Position numbers and translations under genes: made by a program. From assembly GCA_944381215.1 (NCBI GenBank), contig CALWKF010000008.1, positions 1 to 61,382 on the forward strand: a stretch of 61,382 nucleotides of DNA, given 5' to 3'. This DNA comes from an uncultured Clostridia bacterium (GTDB lineage: Bacteria > Bacillota > Clostridia > Christensenellales > UBA1242). Under the pieces are notes generated by a model. The model was not told where the DNA came from, did no database searches, and worked only from the letters and a program-made list of their open reading frames with translations. Shown here piece after piece: positions 1-7,551 of the stretch. Positions within the stretch are counted from its first letter, which is position 1; every line of letters starts with the position of its first letter.

Positions 1-960
1 AAACCAAAAGAAAAATACAAACCTAGTCAAGAAAAAGAAATTGCAAAACGAGAATTTTTAAGTTGCACAGCAAGTTACAACTATGTGAGTTATGTTGATA
101 CTGGTTCAATAGACAATACCCCAACAGATTATACAAAATATGTTGGCAACAATGAAAAATCTTGTGGAGCATTTAGCAAAGATGGACTTTTGACAGATGA
201 GCAAAAAAGAGAGTTAAGAGAAAAATTAAGAAATACTCAAAGTTGTATTTGGGATATGGTAATTTCATTTAGGGAAGAATTTGGTGAAATGTATTGCAGA
301 GATTATGAGCAAGCATATAACTTTATCAAAAAAAAACTACCTAAATTTTTTACTCGTGCTGGACTAGACAAAGACAACATCATCTGGTATGCAGGGCTTC
401 ACGAGAACACCGAGAACAAACATATCCATATATCATTCTTTGAGAAAGAACCAAAGTTTTATAAAAACAATAATGAGCTTGTTTTTCACTCTGGCAAAAT
501 ACCTAAAAATGTTTTGATTACAAGTAAAGCAATTTTCGAAAAAGCATTAACAAATAAAACGGCGGAAATAGTTAAAACAAGGAAAGACTTGACAGATAAA
601 TATGAAATGTTTTCAAATTCGATAACTCTAAAAAAAGGACTTAAAAAGCAACTCTTAAATTTGTATGATATGATGCCTAAATCTGGTCGTGTAAGTTATG
701 ATAGTAAAAATATGGAAAGTGCAAAATCTTATGTTGATGATATAAATAGCAATTTGATTACAAGTGACAAAAATTTACAAAAAAGTTTTTCTGGTTTTTT
801 ATATGAACTTTACAAATTAGAAAAATGGCAAAAAGAAAATTATAAGTATATTCCAGATGAACACAATGTTGAAATCTACAAGCAAGACATTATGCGAAGA
901 TTAGGAAATAAAACAATTCAAACAGCAATAGAGATTGGTCAAATTAGAGATAAGATTTAA
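1..960 (+). CDS. MobL-type (MOBP-like) relaxase, 5' end outside window
   Basis: The reading frame is open from the first base, so the true start lies to the left; the first internal GTG is at 85. The protein would nick the element's oriT and lead the strand into the recipient. The visible part has a His-x-His metal motif (HIH, bases 421-429) followed by hydrophobic residues and FFEKEP, the layout of the HUH relaxase active site. The C-terminal half is helical, with blocks such as MPKSGRVSY and IMRRLGN that I associate with MobL relaxases of Firmicute elements. The catalytic Tyr region would be upstream of the window. The frame ends with TAA at 958-960, but the same frame stays open for another 60 codons (see next entry), so this may be a prematurely ended gene. 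Family assignment is from motif recognition. Confidence 0.7.
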   Translation, partial: KPKEKYKPSQEKEIAKREFLSCTASYNYVSYVDTGSIDNTPTDYTKYVGNNEKSCGAFSKDGLLTDEQKRELREKLRNTQSCIWDMVISFREEFGEMYCRDYEQAYNFIKKKLPKFFTRAGLDKDNIIWYAGLHENTENKHIHISFFEKEPKFYKNNNELVFHSGKIPKNVLITSKAIFEKALTNKTAEIVKTRKDLTDKYEMFSNSITLKKGLKKQLLNLYDMMPKSGRVSYDSKNMESAKSYVDDINSNLITSDKNLQKSFSGFLYELYKLEKWQKENYKYIPDEHNVEIYKQDIMRRLGNKTIQTAIEIGQIRDKI

Positions 961-1143
961 AGTATAACAATTCATATAAAACGAGATAGGTATTACAAAA
1001 AACGCCAAAGAAAAAGGCAATGGCAATATCTTTTTGATTGCCTTGAATACTATCATAATCAAGAGATTTATGAAATGGAAAATTTCAAGCAATTCTATAA
1101 CAAGTTAGAGAGATATAGAAAACGAAAAGAGTTTGAAATGTGA
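961..1143 (+). pseudogene. In-frame continuation after the relaxase stop codon (probable lost C-terminus)
   Basis: After the TAA at 958-960 the same frame is open to TGA at 1141-1143. It encodes a very basic, Tyr/Lys/Arg-rich stretch (RYYKKRQRKRQWQYLF then LEYYHNQEIYEMENF). There is no start codon or ribosome binding site at its head. Basic helical tails are common at relaxase C-termini, so this is best read as the original end of the relaxase, cut off by one stop mutation. Chance openness in AT-rich DNA is possible but less likely given the composition. Confidence 0.5.
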
Positions 1144-1150
1144 TTTTTAT

Positions 1151-1342
1151 ATGAGTTGCATGGATCCCGAAAATACTTGCTTGCAAGAATTTTTGGGAAA
1201 GAGGAAAAGTAAATCGTTGGAGCGAAAAAAATCAAAAAATATTTTTGTTTTAGAGCGAGTCAGATTTTGCTTTGACGATATACAGGATAAGCGGAAGAAA
1301 CGCTTTAAATACAAAAAAGTAACAAAAAGACTTATAAAATAA
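1151..1342 (+). CDS. Small basic hypothetical protein
   Basis: A 63-codon frame starts with ATG at 1151 just after the relaxase remnant; an upstream TTG at 1133 is also in frame. The product is Lys/Arg-rich with three Cys in the N-terminal half and ends in a strongly basic tail. I do not recognise a family and see no convincing ribosome binding site. It lies between the relaxase and a terminator-like hairpin. It may be a small element protein or simply an open frame in decayed DNA. Confidence 0.25.
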   Translation: MSCMDPENTCLQEFLGKRKSKSLERKKSKNIFVLERVRFCFDDIQDKRKKRFKYKKVTKRLIK

Positions 1343-1392
1343 GCATTTTTACTATGTTACATTTTTGACTCAAAACTACTTCCTTTATGTTA

Positions 1393-1424
1393 AGCAAGTG
1401 TGAAGCCCACTTCTTCTTTTTTAT
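1393..1424 (+). terminator. Hairpin and T-tract after the mobilization genes
   Basis: AAGTG...CACTT forms a short stem followed by CTTCTTTTTT. It separates the relaxase region from the xis-int operon. Confidence 0.4.
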
Positions 1425-1532
1425 GATTAAATCACAGTTTGAAAATTTAGAAATAGAGATTAGAAATAGAGAGGTTAATAGAAAATTTTTATTTAGATAT
1501 AGAAAGAAATTTTAGTTTGTGAGGAGGAACAA

Positions 1533-1790
1533 ATGAACAATACAAACATTAACATAAATGACTTAATACAAAATGAAGTGAATAGAATTTCTTTGAAATA
1601 TAGTAAAGATTTTTTAGACTGTGAGGACCTTAACAAAATCACTGGACTTGGTAGAGATAATGTGAGAAATCTTATGCGAAGTAAAACTTTTCCAACAACA
1701 AAAGTCGGCAAAAGACAAGTTGTGAGTGTGCTTAATTTTGTGACTTGGCTAACTCTCAACAACACTCAAAGCGAGGTGCAAAATGGCTAA
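1533..1790 (+). CDS. Excisionase-like helix-turn-helix protein
   Basis: 85 residues with a strong Shine-Dalgarno (GAGGAGG, 1521-1527) before ATG 1533. The middle segment (FLDCEDLNKITGLGRDNVRNLM, then KTFPTTKVGKRQVV) has the pattern of MerR/Xis-type winged HTH proteins that bind near att sites and steer the integrase toward excision. It overlaps the integrase start by 8 bases, a standard xis-int arrangement with translational coupling. The N-terminal 20 residues are Asn/Ile-rich. The role is inferred from position and fold pattern. Confidence 0.75.
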   Translation: MNNTNININDLIQNEVNRISLKYSKDFLDCEDLNKITGLGRDNVRNLMRSKTFPTTKVGKRQVVSVLNFVTWLTLNNTQSEVQNG

Positions 1791-3144
1791 AAAGAAAGCA
1801 GTGAAGAGAACTCGTAGAGCAAATAATGAAGGTTCTGTATTCCAAAGAAGTGATGGTTGTTGGGGCGGAGCACTAACGATGGGCTATGATGAAAATGGAA
1901 AGATTATACGAAAAACAATTTATGGGAAATCTCAAGCGGAAGTTATTAAAAAACTTTCTGAAATTAGTGGAAGAATGAAAAGTAATTCTTACGATTTAGT
2001 TGAGCAAAATGACCTAGAAACTTTAATGTTTGAATACCTTATGACTTTTAAAAAGAGTGCTGTAAGCCCACGAACTTTTGAAGGCAACATTAGAAATTTT
2101 AAACTGCATATTGCTCCACTAATAGGAAAAATGAAAGTTTATGAAATAGATAATTATGCTATACAAAAATTAGTTAATAATTTAATGGAACAAGGCTATA
2201 GCAATGACACCGTCAAAAAATGTAAACACTTATTAAATCAATTTTTTGAATATGCAATTGATAACAAATGGATACTTGTCAATCCTACACTAAAAGTAAA
2301 AATTAAAGGCAAAAGGAATATTTATCAAGCAAACGATGATGAAAAATATAAAGCAATGCCACCAGAGATAAGAGATAAATTTTTAGATGCTTTAAATAAA
2401 GATGAAGCAAATTTTATCAAACCACTTTGCATTACTCTTATGTTTGCTGGACTTCGTATTGGTGAAGCACTTGCTCTAAAATGGAAAAACATAGACTTTG
2501 ATAACAAGACAATAAAAGTAGAAAGAGCAATAACACAAGTGCCTAAATTTGATGAAAAAGGCAATATTACAAACCGAATAACGGTCATTGGTGATACGAA
2601 AACAACTTGCAGTGTAAGAGAAATACCTGTTGCCGATATTGTAATAGAGACTTTAAAACAATGGAAAGACAAACAAAATCATAGGCAACAAACCGACCCT
2701 GCTGTGACTGCAATTTTAACATCTCCTACATCTTTTGTGTTTGCTAATGATGATGGAAGTTATAGGACTTATTCGGGAACTAGAAAGATATTTGATAGGT
2801 TTAAACGAAGAAATGGGTTAGATAAATTCAATATTCACTTTCACGGATTAAGGCACACATTTTCTAATATGCTTTTTGAAATGAACGAAAATCCAAAAGT
2901 TATTCAACAACTTTTAGGACATAGAGATGTTAAAACAACAATCACAGTTTACAACTCCGTCAATAGCGATTATGTAAGAGAAGCAACTGACCGACTAAAC
3001 ACTAAAATTCATGAAAAGCAAAAAGAACAAGTCGAGGAATTCGCCAAATATGATATGACCGATGAAGAAATTGAACAAAGGATTAATGAACTTGAAAGAC
3101 TGAAAGAGGCTAGAAAGAAAAAAGAAAAAGATTTTGAGATGTAA
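1783..3144 (+). CDS. int: Tyrosine integrase of the mobile element
   Basis: 453 residues. The N-terminus (about 15-60) is an AP2-like/integrase arm-binding domain (GSVFQRSDGCWGG), followed by a SAM-like core-binding domain (about 80-165) and the catalytic domain. The catalytic set is visible: Arg225 in AGLRIGEAL, Lys273, His354 and Arg357 in HGLRHTF, His380 in LLGHRD, and Tyr390 nucleophile in ITVY. The C-terminal tail is charged and helical. Start ATG 1783 overlaps the excisionase gene. It should recombine the element's attachment site with the tRNA-Thr 3' end found at 5265-5311. Four direct repeats at 5041-5173 could be its arm-type sites. Intact and probably active. Confidence 0.9.
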   Translation: MAKKKAVKRTRRANNEGSVFQRSDGCWGGALTMGYDENGKIIRKTIYGKSQAEVIKKLSEISGRMKSNSYDLVEQNDLETLMFEYLMTFKKSAVSPRTFEGNIRNFKLHIAPLIGKMKVYEIDNYAIQKLVNNLMEQGYSNDTVKKCKHLLNQFFEYAIDNKWILVNPTLKVKIKGKRNIYQANDDEKYKAMPPEIRDKFLDALNKDEANFIKPLCITLMFAGLRIGEALALKWKNIDFDNKTIKVERAITQVPKFDEKGNITNRITVIGDTKTTCSVREIPVADIVIETLKQWKDKQNHRQQTDPAVTAILTSPTSFVFANDDGSYRTYSGTRKIFDRFKRRNGLDKFNIHFHGLRHTFSNMLFEMNENPKVIQQLLGHRDVKTTITVYNSVNSDYVREATDRLNTKIHEKQKEQVEEFAKYDMTDEEIEQRINELERLKEARKKKEKDFEM

Positions 3145-3280
3145 AAGTAAAAATAATACAAATTATAAACAAAAACAAGTCAAAAACTGATATAAAATAA
3201 AATTATCTGTATTTTTTTTGCGAAATCGCTTGACATAATATTTTTATTATGATATGATTTTGTTAAATAAGGAGGTATTT

Positions 3281-4396
3281 ATGCTAAAAAAGTTTGAAGT
3301 TCAAAATTTCATGGGGTTTAAAGATAATTTTGTATTTGACTTAACGACAAACAAGAAATATGCATATAATTCTGAAATGGTTGAAAAGGGTACTATTAAA
3401 AAGGCTCTAATATTTGGCTCAAATAGTAGTGGTAAATCAAATTTATGTTCAGCATTGATGGACATAACATTCCATATTGTTGATAAAGAAAAAATAATGA
3501 TACCATCTAATATTTATCTAAATGCAAATAATAATGTTCCATATGCAATTTTTAAATACCATTTTCAGTTTGGGAAAAAACGAGTTGTATATGAATATGC
3601 AAAAAAGTCCTGTTTGGAATTATGTTATGAGAAATTATATATAAACGAAGAACAAGTTTTGGAATACAACTATTTTGATTATACGCATAATTTTATAAAT
3701 TTGCCTGGAACTGAAAACCTTAATAAAATTCAATTACAGCAGCAATTATCAATGATTAAATATATATATAGTAATACAGTTCAAGATGAAAAATCTGACA
3801 TTAAACAACTTGTTGAATTTGTTAATGGTATGCTTTATTTTAAAAGTTTGTTAGATGGCAATAGATATATGGGATATAGATTGGGCTCCGACGATTTAGC
3901 AAGTTTGATTTTAAGTAAAAATAAATTATCAGATTTTCAAAGTTTTTTAAGAGATATGGGCTTAAATTACAATTTAGTGCCAATGAGAAATATCGCAGGT
4001 TTTCCTGCCATAGGTATTAAATTTTCTTCTGGAAAAATTGTTGAATTTTCACAAGTTATCTCATCTGGGACTAAAACTTTGTGGCTTTTTTATTGCTGGT
4101 TGCTTGAATTCTCAAATTTAAAATTCTTAATTATAGATGAATTTGATGCTTACTATCATTATGATTTGAGTTTTAAAATACTTAAACTTGTTAACAGACA
4201 TGAGAATTTACAATCAGTACTAACAACTCACACTACCTTTTTAATGAGAAAAGAAGTTACTAGACCTGATTGTTGTTTTATTATAAAAGACAGTTCTAAA
4301 ATTTCGCCTATTTGTAAGTTAACAAATAAAGAAATACGGGATTCTAATAACATAGAAAAAATGTATAGAGATGGGGAATTTATATATTGGAATTAA
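3281..4396 (+). CDS. AAA ATPase of the AAA_15/AAA_21 (OLD/Abi-like) type, cargo gene
   Basis: The start is ATG 3281, with GGAGG 5 bases upstream; an in-frame ATG at 3254 lacks a site. The product is 371 residues. It opens with LKKFEVQNFMGFKD, the typical strand preceding the nucleotide site in SMC/RecF-like ATPases. Walker A is GSNSSGKSN (about 46-54), Walker B is LIIDEFD (about 285-291), and a switch histidine follows in TTHTTFL. The middle is the variable lid/coiled insertion. Stand-alone ATPases of this class in mobile elements are often abortive-infection or anti-phage proteins, usually with a nuclease partner; none is obvious next to it. It has its own leader after the integrase gene, so is likely transcribed separately. 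Function inferred only. Confidence 0.75.
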   Translation: MLKKFEVQNFMGFKDNFVFDLTTNKKYAYNSEMVEKGTIKKALIFGSNSSGKSNLCSALMDITFHIVDKEKIMIPSNIYLNANNNVPYAIFKYHFQFGKKRVVYEYAKKSCLELCYEKLYINEEQVLEYNYFDYTHNFINLPGTENLNKIQLQQQLSMIKYIYSNTVQDEKSDIKQLVEFVNGMLYFKSLLDGNRYMGYRLGSDDLASLILSKNKLSDFQSFLRDMGLNYNLVPMRNIAGFPAIGIKFSSGKIVEFSQVISSGTKTLWLFYCWLLEFSNLKFLIIDEFDAYYHYDLSFKILKLVNRHENLQSVLTTHTTFLMRKEVTRPDCCFIIKDSSKISPICKLTNKEIRDSNNIEKMYRDGEFIYWN

Positions 4397-4619
4397 ATAA
4401 TATAATCTGCAAATAAAAAATACTACCACCTACAACATGGGAGTGGCAGTAATTTATGGAAATAGATTCCGAGTTCATATTCCATATCTATTATAACATA
4501 TTTGTTAAACATTATGCAATAATAAGTGACAAAAATGATTATAAATTTTTATTTGCATAAAAAATCTTCTTTCGTTAGTCGATAAAACATGTTGCGGAGG
4601 AAATGTAGGAGAATAAATA

Positions 4620-4781
4620 ATGATCAAAGTTAAAACTGGACAAATCGTTACTCAAAGTGGGCAATACAGACCTGTTGGAAGCAAAACAGAAGTAACATTT
4701 GTTGAAGGTAAACGAGTTCCACCAACTTCAAATGGAACAACAAAATTTGTTATGGTTGATAAAACAAAACACAAAAAATAG
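4620..4781 (+). CDS. YjzC-like small protein
   Basis: A 53-codon gene. ATG 4620 is preceded by AGGAG (4607-4611). The sequence TGQIVTQSGQYRPVGS followed by EGKRVPPT matches the pattern of the YjzC family of small Firmicute proteins (unknown function, beta-rich, ending in a basic tail). It is 15 bases upstream of the next small gene and probably co-transcribed with it. No cysteines or membrane segment. Assignment is from sequence memory. Confidence 0.6.
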   Translation: MIKVKTGQIVTQSGQYRPVGSKTEVTFVEGKRVPPTSNGTTKFVMVDKTKHKK

Positions 4782-4796
4782 GAAGGAGAAATAAAA

Positions 4797-5039
4797 ATGT
4801 ATACACGATTATTAACTTATGACTTGAAGAATGGCGATTCTTATAACTATGAAGAGTTATATGATTACTTCAAGGTAGTTGACGCAAAAAAACTTACTGA
4901 ATCTTCTTACTTAATTAAAACGTCTATAAAATGGACTGAATTTGAGAAGAAGATAAGGGATTTAACTAAAAATGGCGATAATGTTAAATGTGTTGTCATA
5001 AATCAAGATAATAAATTAGATGTTTTCAACATTAGATAA
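4797..5039 (+). CDS. SinR-family/Cas2-like small protein of unknown function
   Basis: 80 residues with GGAAGGAG just upstream (4781-4788). It begins with an MYTRLLTYDL strand, then an acidic helix (YEELYDYF), KKLTESSYLIKT, a second helix (FEKKIRDLTKNGDNVKCVVIN) and a last strand. This beta-alpha-beta-beta-alpha-beta order, with a starting Y-D strand, is that of ferredoxin-like Cas2/VapD-type folds; similar proteins are annotated as SinR family although unrelated to the Bacillus regulator. No clear catalytic residues beyond the first Asp. It is the last gene of the element before the terminator and the att site. Could be a toxin, a nuclease-like relic or a regulator. Confidence 0.55.
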   Translation: MYTRLLTYDLKNGDSYNYEELYDYFKVVDAKKLTESSYLIKTSIKWTEFEKKIRDLTKNGDNVKCVVINQDNKLDVFNIR

Positions 5040-5040
5040 T

Positions 5041-5173
5041 TTGACAGCAATTGACAGCAAATATGTCAGTTTTAGGCAGTTTATAAAAGATTTAGGCCGA
5101 TAGTTAATTTTTTGACTATCGGTCTATTTTTTGTCCCTACTTTGACAGCAATTAGCCCTAAAATTGACAGCAA
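5041..5173 (+). repeat. Four direct repeats TTGACAGCAA (candidate integrase arm sites)
   Basis: TTGACAGCAA occurs at 5041-5050, 5051-5060, 5142-5151 and 5164-5173, all in one orientation, about 100-220 bases from the tRNA-Thr 3' end. The first two are back to back; the last two flank a short spacer. Repeats of this kind next to an att core are typical arm-type binding sites for the integrase N-terminal domain. Role inferred. Confidence 0.6.
5094..5132 (+). terminator. Terminator of the element's small-gene operon
   Basis: AGGCCGATAGT pairs with ACTATCGGTCT, followed by a run ATTTTTT. It lies between the two pairs of TTGACAGCAA repeats. Confidence 0.75.
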
Positions 5174-5215
5174 ACGATTTTTTGATAAAAAATTTGTAAA
5201 TTTTTAGTAATAAAG

Positions 5216-5259
5216 AAAACCCTTGAAAGTGCCTATTTTACTAGGTTTTCAAGGGTTTT
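5216..5259. terminator. Bidirectional hairpin at the tRNA-Thr 3' side
   Basis: AAAACCCTTGAAA and TTTTCAAGGGTTTT form a long stem with A and T flanks, so it can stop transcription from both sides. On the minus strand it sits just after the tRNA-Thr gene. Confidence 0.7.
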
Positions 5260-5264
5260 ATGAA

Positions 5265-5340
5265 TGGAGCTGATGACGGGACTCGGACCCGTGACCTCTG
5301 CCTTACCAAGGCAGTGCTCTACCAACTGAGCCACATCAGC
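5265..5340 (-). tRNA. tRNA-Thr (anticodon GGU)
   Basis: 76 nt including an encoded CCA. The acceptor stem (GCTGATG/CATCAGC), D-arm, anticodon arm (CTGCC-TTGGTAA-GGCAG) and T-arm (CACGG-GTCCGAG..CCCGT) all form; the anticodon is GGT. The mobile element abuts its 3' end, and its last 47 nt recur inverted at 10676-10722. A consensus promoter lies just upstream. Confidence 0.95.
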
Positions 5341-5631
5341 ATTAGATAAATTTATTATATCTTAAAATCATGCTTGTGTCAATAAAAAGCGAGATATTTT
5401 TTGCAAAATTAAAGCATTTTACGCCCATCTACCCTTTAACGCTTGTATAAAGCTTTGTTTTTGCAAGCCATTGGCGACCATTTTCCAACTTTTATCGCCT
5501 TATGTAAAATTATGTTTCGAGTTTAAAAATTCGGTCACTTTTAGCAGAAAGAGAAAAATTTTCGAAATTTATTTATTGCGTAAATACATTGCATTTTCCA
5601 AATTTCTTTAGGAACATACTTTACTTAATAA
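5341..5631. other. Non-coding stretch between tRNA-Thr and the RHS remnant
   Basis: Apart from the tRNA promoter I see no gene here. The DNA is AT-rich with short stop-rich frames on both strands. The RHS homology begins abruptly at about 5632, so this stretch holds the truncation point. Confidence 0.5.
5354..5382 (-). promoter_or_regulatory. tRNA-Thr promoter
   Basis: On the minus strand: TTGACA (5377-5382), a 17-base spacer, TATAAT (5354-5359). Both boxes are perfect and start 14 bases before the tRNA. Confidence 0.8.
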
Positions 5632-5918
5632 AAAAACAGCAATGTTACTCAAATGTTGTATGCACCAGATAATGTATCTACATTTACCCCATTACTTGAA
5701 AACATCTACGATACCCACGGCAACTTGATTGCTGTAAATGATAAGGTTTTCGTGAAGATAATAAGCCACTCAACAAAACGGTTACTTGGGAATATGACGC
5801 AGGCGGGAATATTCTAAACCGCTTTGAATATGAGTATACAACTGCAAACGATTTAAGCGAAAAAACACCTATTATTATTCCATACTCTTATGCTACTACT
5901 GGTATTCGTGATAGACTT
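5632..5918 (+). pseudogene. Truncated, frameshifted upstream part of an RHS gene
   Basis: From about 5632 the frame reads TQMLYAPDNVSTFTPLL then IYDTHGNLIAVNDK, typical YD-repeat text, until it runs off near 5747. From there the next frame carries on with EDNKPLNKTVTWEYDAGGNI, joining the downstream RHS core frame without a stop. A single missing base in GTTTTCGTGAAGAT explains the shift. The whole N-terminal part of the RHS protein (normally over 1000 residues) is absent, so the gene has lost its export and shell-forming regions. Only the C-terminal core and toxin remain. Confidence 0.8.
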
Positions 5919-7199
5919 ATGGAATACAAAGGCGAACAGTTTGAGTATGATGAAATTGGTAACCCAACAATTTACCGCGGACAATCGCTAACTTGGAGCC
6001 ACGGCAGGCAATTAGACGCCTATGGTGATATAGCAAGTTACACATATAATGCTAGCGGTATTCGTATTGGCAAGACTGTAGGCTCTACAACTACTCAGTA
6101 CTTTTTAGGCGGAACAAAAATTCTCGCTCAAAAAGATACAGTAAACGCAAGTGGTACTCCCGTACAAACCTTAATGCAATTTATGTATGGCATAGACGGA
6201 GTTATTGGCTTTACACTCAATGGCTTAAACTACTATTATAAAAAGAATTTGCAAAACGATATTGTAGGTATTTACGACAATAATCTACAAATTATTGCAA
6301 AATACGACTACGACGCGTGGGGTAATCATAAAATTAGTTACTTGGATAATGGCAATTTTGTTGACTTTGACCCTACAAATTCGTATAATGAAAGTAATAC
6401 TAGTTTGTATATTGCTTTGAAAAACCCGTTTAGATACCGTAGCTACTACTACGATTTTGAAACAGGCTTATATTACTTAAACTCTCGCTATTACGACCCA
6501 GAAATTGGCAGATTTATCAACATTGATGATATAGAGATTTTGGACACAACAAAAGGTTTTGCTAATGGTATAAATCTTTTTGCTTATTGTTTAAACAACC
6601 CCATTAACGATGCTGATAGTAATGGGAACATGCCTAATTGGTTAAAATGGTTATTGGGCGGACTAGCTTTTATAGGTGCAATAGTTTTAACGGTAGTTTC
6701 AGGTGGCTCACTCGCTCCTGTATTTATTGGAATGGGTGCTAGCATATTAGGTTCAGGACTAATACAGGGAGTAATAATAGCTAGTAGTGGCGGAAGTTTT
6801 TGGAGTGGCTTTGCTAGCGGTGCCGCTGATGGCGCTATGTGGGGCGGAATTTTCGCTTTCGCTGGAGCAGCAGTAAACGCTATTAAATACTTTGCTACAA
6901 CTACTAAACTTTATAGAGCTGTAAGTAATACAGAATACTATTTAGTCAAGCAAACAGGTAGATTTTCTACAACATTTGGACATATGGAAGGCAAATTTTT
7001 TGCGACAACGAAAGCTAATGCAAACCTTTGGAAAAGTCAAATGCATGCAGATAAGATTATTAAAATTCGAATCCTAAAAAAGGGTTTAACTAGTGAGGCT
7101 GTAAAGTTTTTTGATAGATTAGACAATATTGGTCCTGCTTATTATTTTTATGATATGGAGTATTTAAATTCCATAATAAAATTAATAAAATTTTTATAA
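5919..7199 (+). CDS. RHS core fragment with C-terminal ADP-ribosyltransferase-like toxin
   Basis: 426 codons from ATG 5919, which is probably not a natural start because homologous sequence continues upstream in frame. Residues 1-150 are YD repeats, and about 165-200 hold the RHS-associated core (NPFRYRSYYYDFETGLYYL, then SRYYDPEIGRFINID), where RHS proteins self-cleave or end. Then come a glycine/alanine-rich hydrophobic stretch (about 240-320), a likely membrane-translocation segment, and the toxin tip: LYRAVSNTEY, RFSTTFGHMEGKFFATT, IKIRILKKG. The LYRAVS...EGKFFAT pattern is that of ART-fold polymorphic toxins. Its immunity gene follows 15 bases later. Gene likely silent or used as a recombination donor. 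Toxin class is my inference from motif shape. Confidence 0.75.
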   Translation: MEYKGEQFEYDEIGNPTIYRGQSLTWSHGRQLDAYGDIASYTYNASGIRIGKTVGSTTTQYFLGGTKILAQKDTVNASGTPVQTLMQFMYGIDGVIGFTLNGLNYYYKKNLQNDIVGIYDNNLQIIAKYDYDAWGNHKISYLDNGNFVDFDPTNSYNESNTSLYIALKNPFRYRSYYYDFETGLYYLNSRYYDPEIGRFINIDDIEILDTTKGFANGINLFAYCLNNPINDADSNGNMPNWLKWLLGGLAFIGAIVLTVVSGGSLAPVFIGMGASILGSGLIQGVIIASSGGSFWSGFASGAADGAMWGGIFAFAGAAVNAIKYFATTTKLYRAVSNTEYYLVKQTGRFSTTFGHMEGKFFATTKANANLWKSQMHADKIIKIRILKKGLTSEAVKFFDRLDNIGPAYYFYDMEYLNSIIKLIKFL

Positions 7200-7214
7200 A
7201 ATGGAGTAATAAAT

Positions 7215-7508
7215 ATGAATGAAAAATATTTAGCAAGAATTACATGGCTGTCAGAAAAAGATGGTGGAAGGAAAACGCTTCCACAAGGCAATGACTACGC
7301 CCCTATCATCGTTCTTAAAGATAAAGAATTCAGCCTACACGAGCCTAATTGGAGCTTGTTTGTTAAAAATGTGGAAATAATTAATGATTTGGAAACGATA
7401 GCAGAAATAAAATATTTATCCAAGTCAGCTCCAAACAATTTGCGTAGTGGAATTGAGTTTAAATTATATGAAGGAGCGAAAAAGGTTGCTTATGGTAAAA
7501 TTTTATAA
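7215..7508 (+). CDS. Putative immunity protein, EF-Tu-like beta-barrel family
   Basis: 97 residues beginning 15 bases after the toxin stop, with GGAG in the gap. The text YLARITWLSEKDGGRKTLPQ, WSLFVKN and GIEFKLYEGAKKVAYGKIL resembles small single-domain proteins shaped like an EF-Tu beta-barrel. Position directly behind a polymorphic toxin tip marks it as the matching immunity protein, which would bind and block the ART-like toxin in the cytoplasm. The gene is intact while its toxin gene is broken upstream, consistent with selection to keep immunity. Confidence 0.65.
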   Translation: MNEKYLARITWLSEKDGGRKTLPQGNDYAPIIVLKDKEFSLHEPNWSLFVKNVEIINDLETIAEIKYLSKSAPNNLRSGIEFKLYEGAKKVAYGKIL

Positions 7509-7551
7509 GCTATAAACTAAAAACTGATAATATTTTGACAACAAAATAAAT

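Larger units (their letters stand above)
1..5340. mobile_element. Integrative mobilizable element, tRNA-Thr-proximal end (partial)
   Basis: The segment has a MobL-like relaxase, an excisionase-like HTH protein and a tyrosine integrase in one orientation, followed by cargo genes, and stops exactly at the 3' end of a tRNA-Thr gene read on the minus strand. Integration at a tRNA 3' end is usual for this integrase class, and the element lies on the 3' side of the tRNA as expected. Its other end is beyond the left edge. Base composition and codon use are much more AT-rich than in the core genes. Whether it is a full conjugative element or a mobilizable one cannot be told from this end. Confidence 0.75.

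Noticed and set aside
4401..4500. Riboswitch upstream of the YjzC-like gene
   Set aside because: TACTACCAC/GTGGCAGTA and AATAGAT/ATCTATT pair imperfectly, but there is no recognisable riboswitch core and no linked metabolic gene.
4797..5039. Cas2 of a CRISPR system
   Set aside because: Only the strand order resembles Cas2; there is no Cas1, no array, and similar stand-alone proteins exist in mobile elements.
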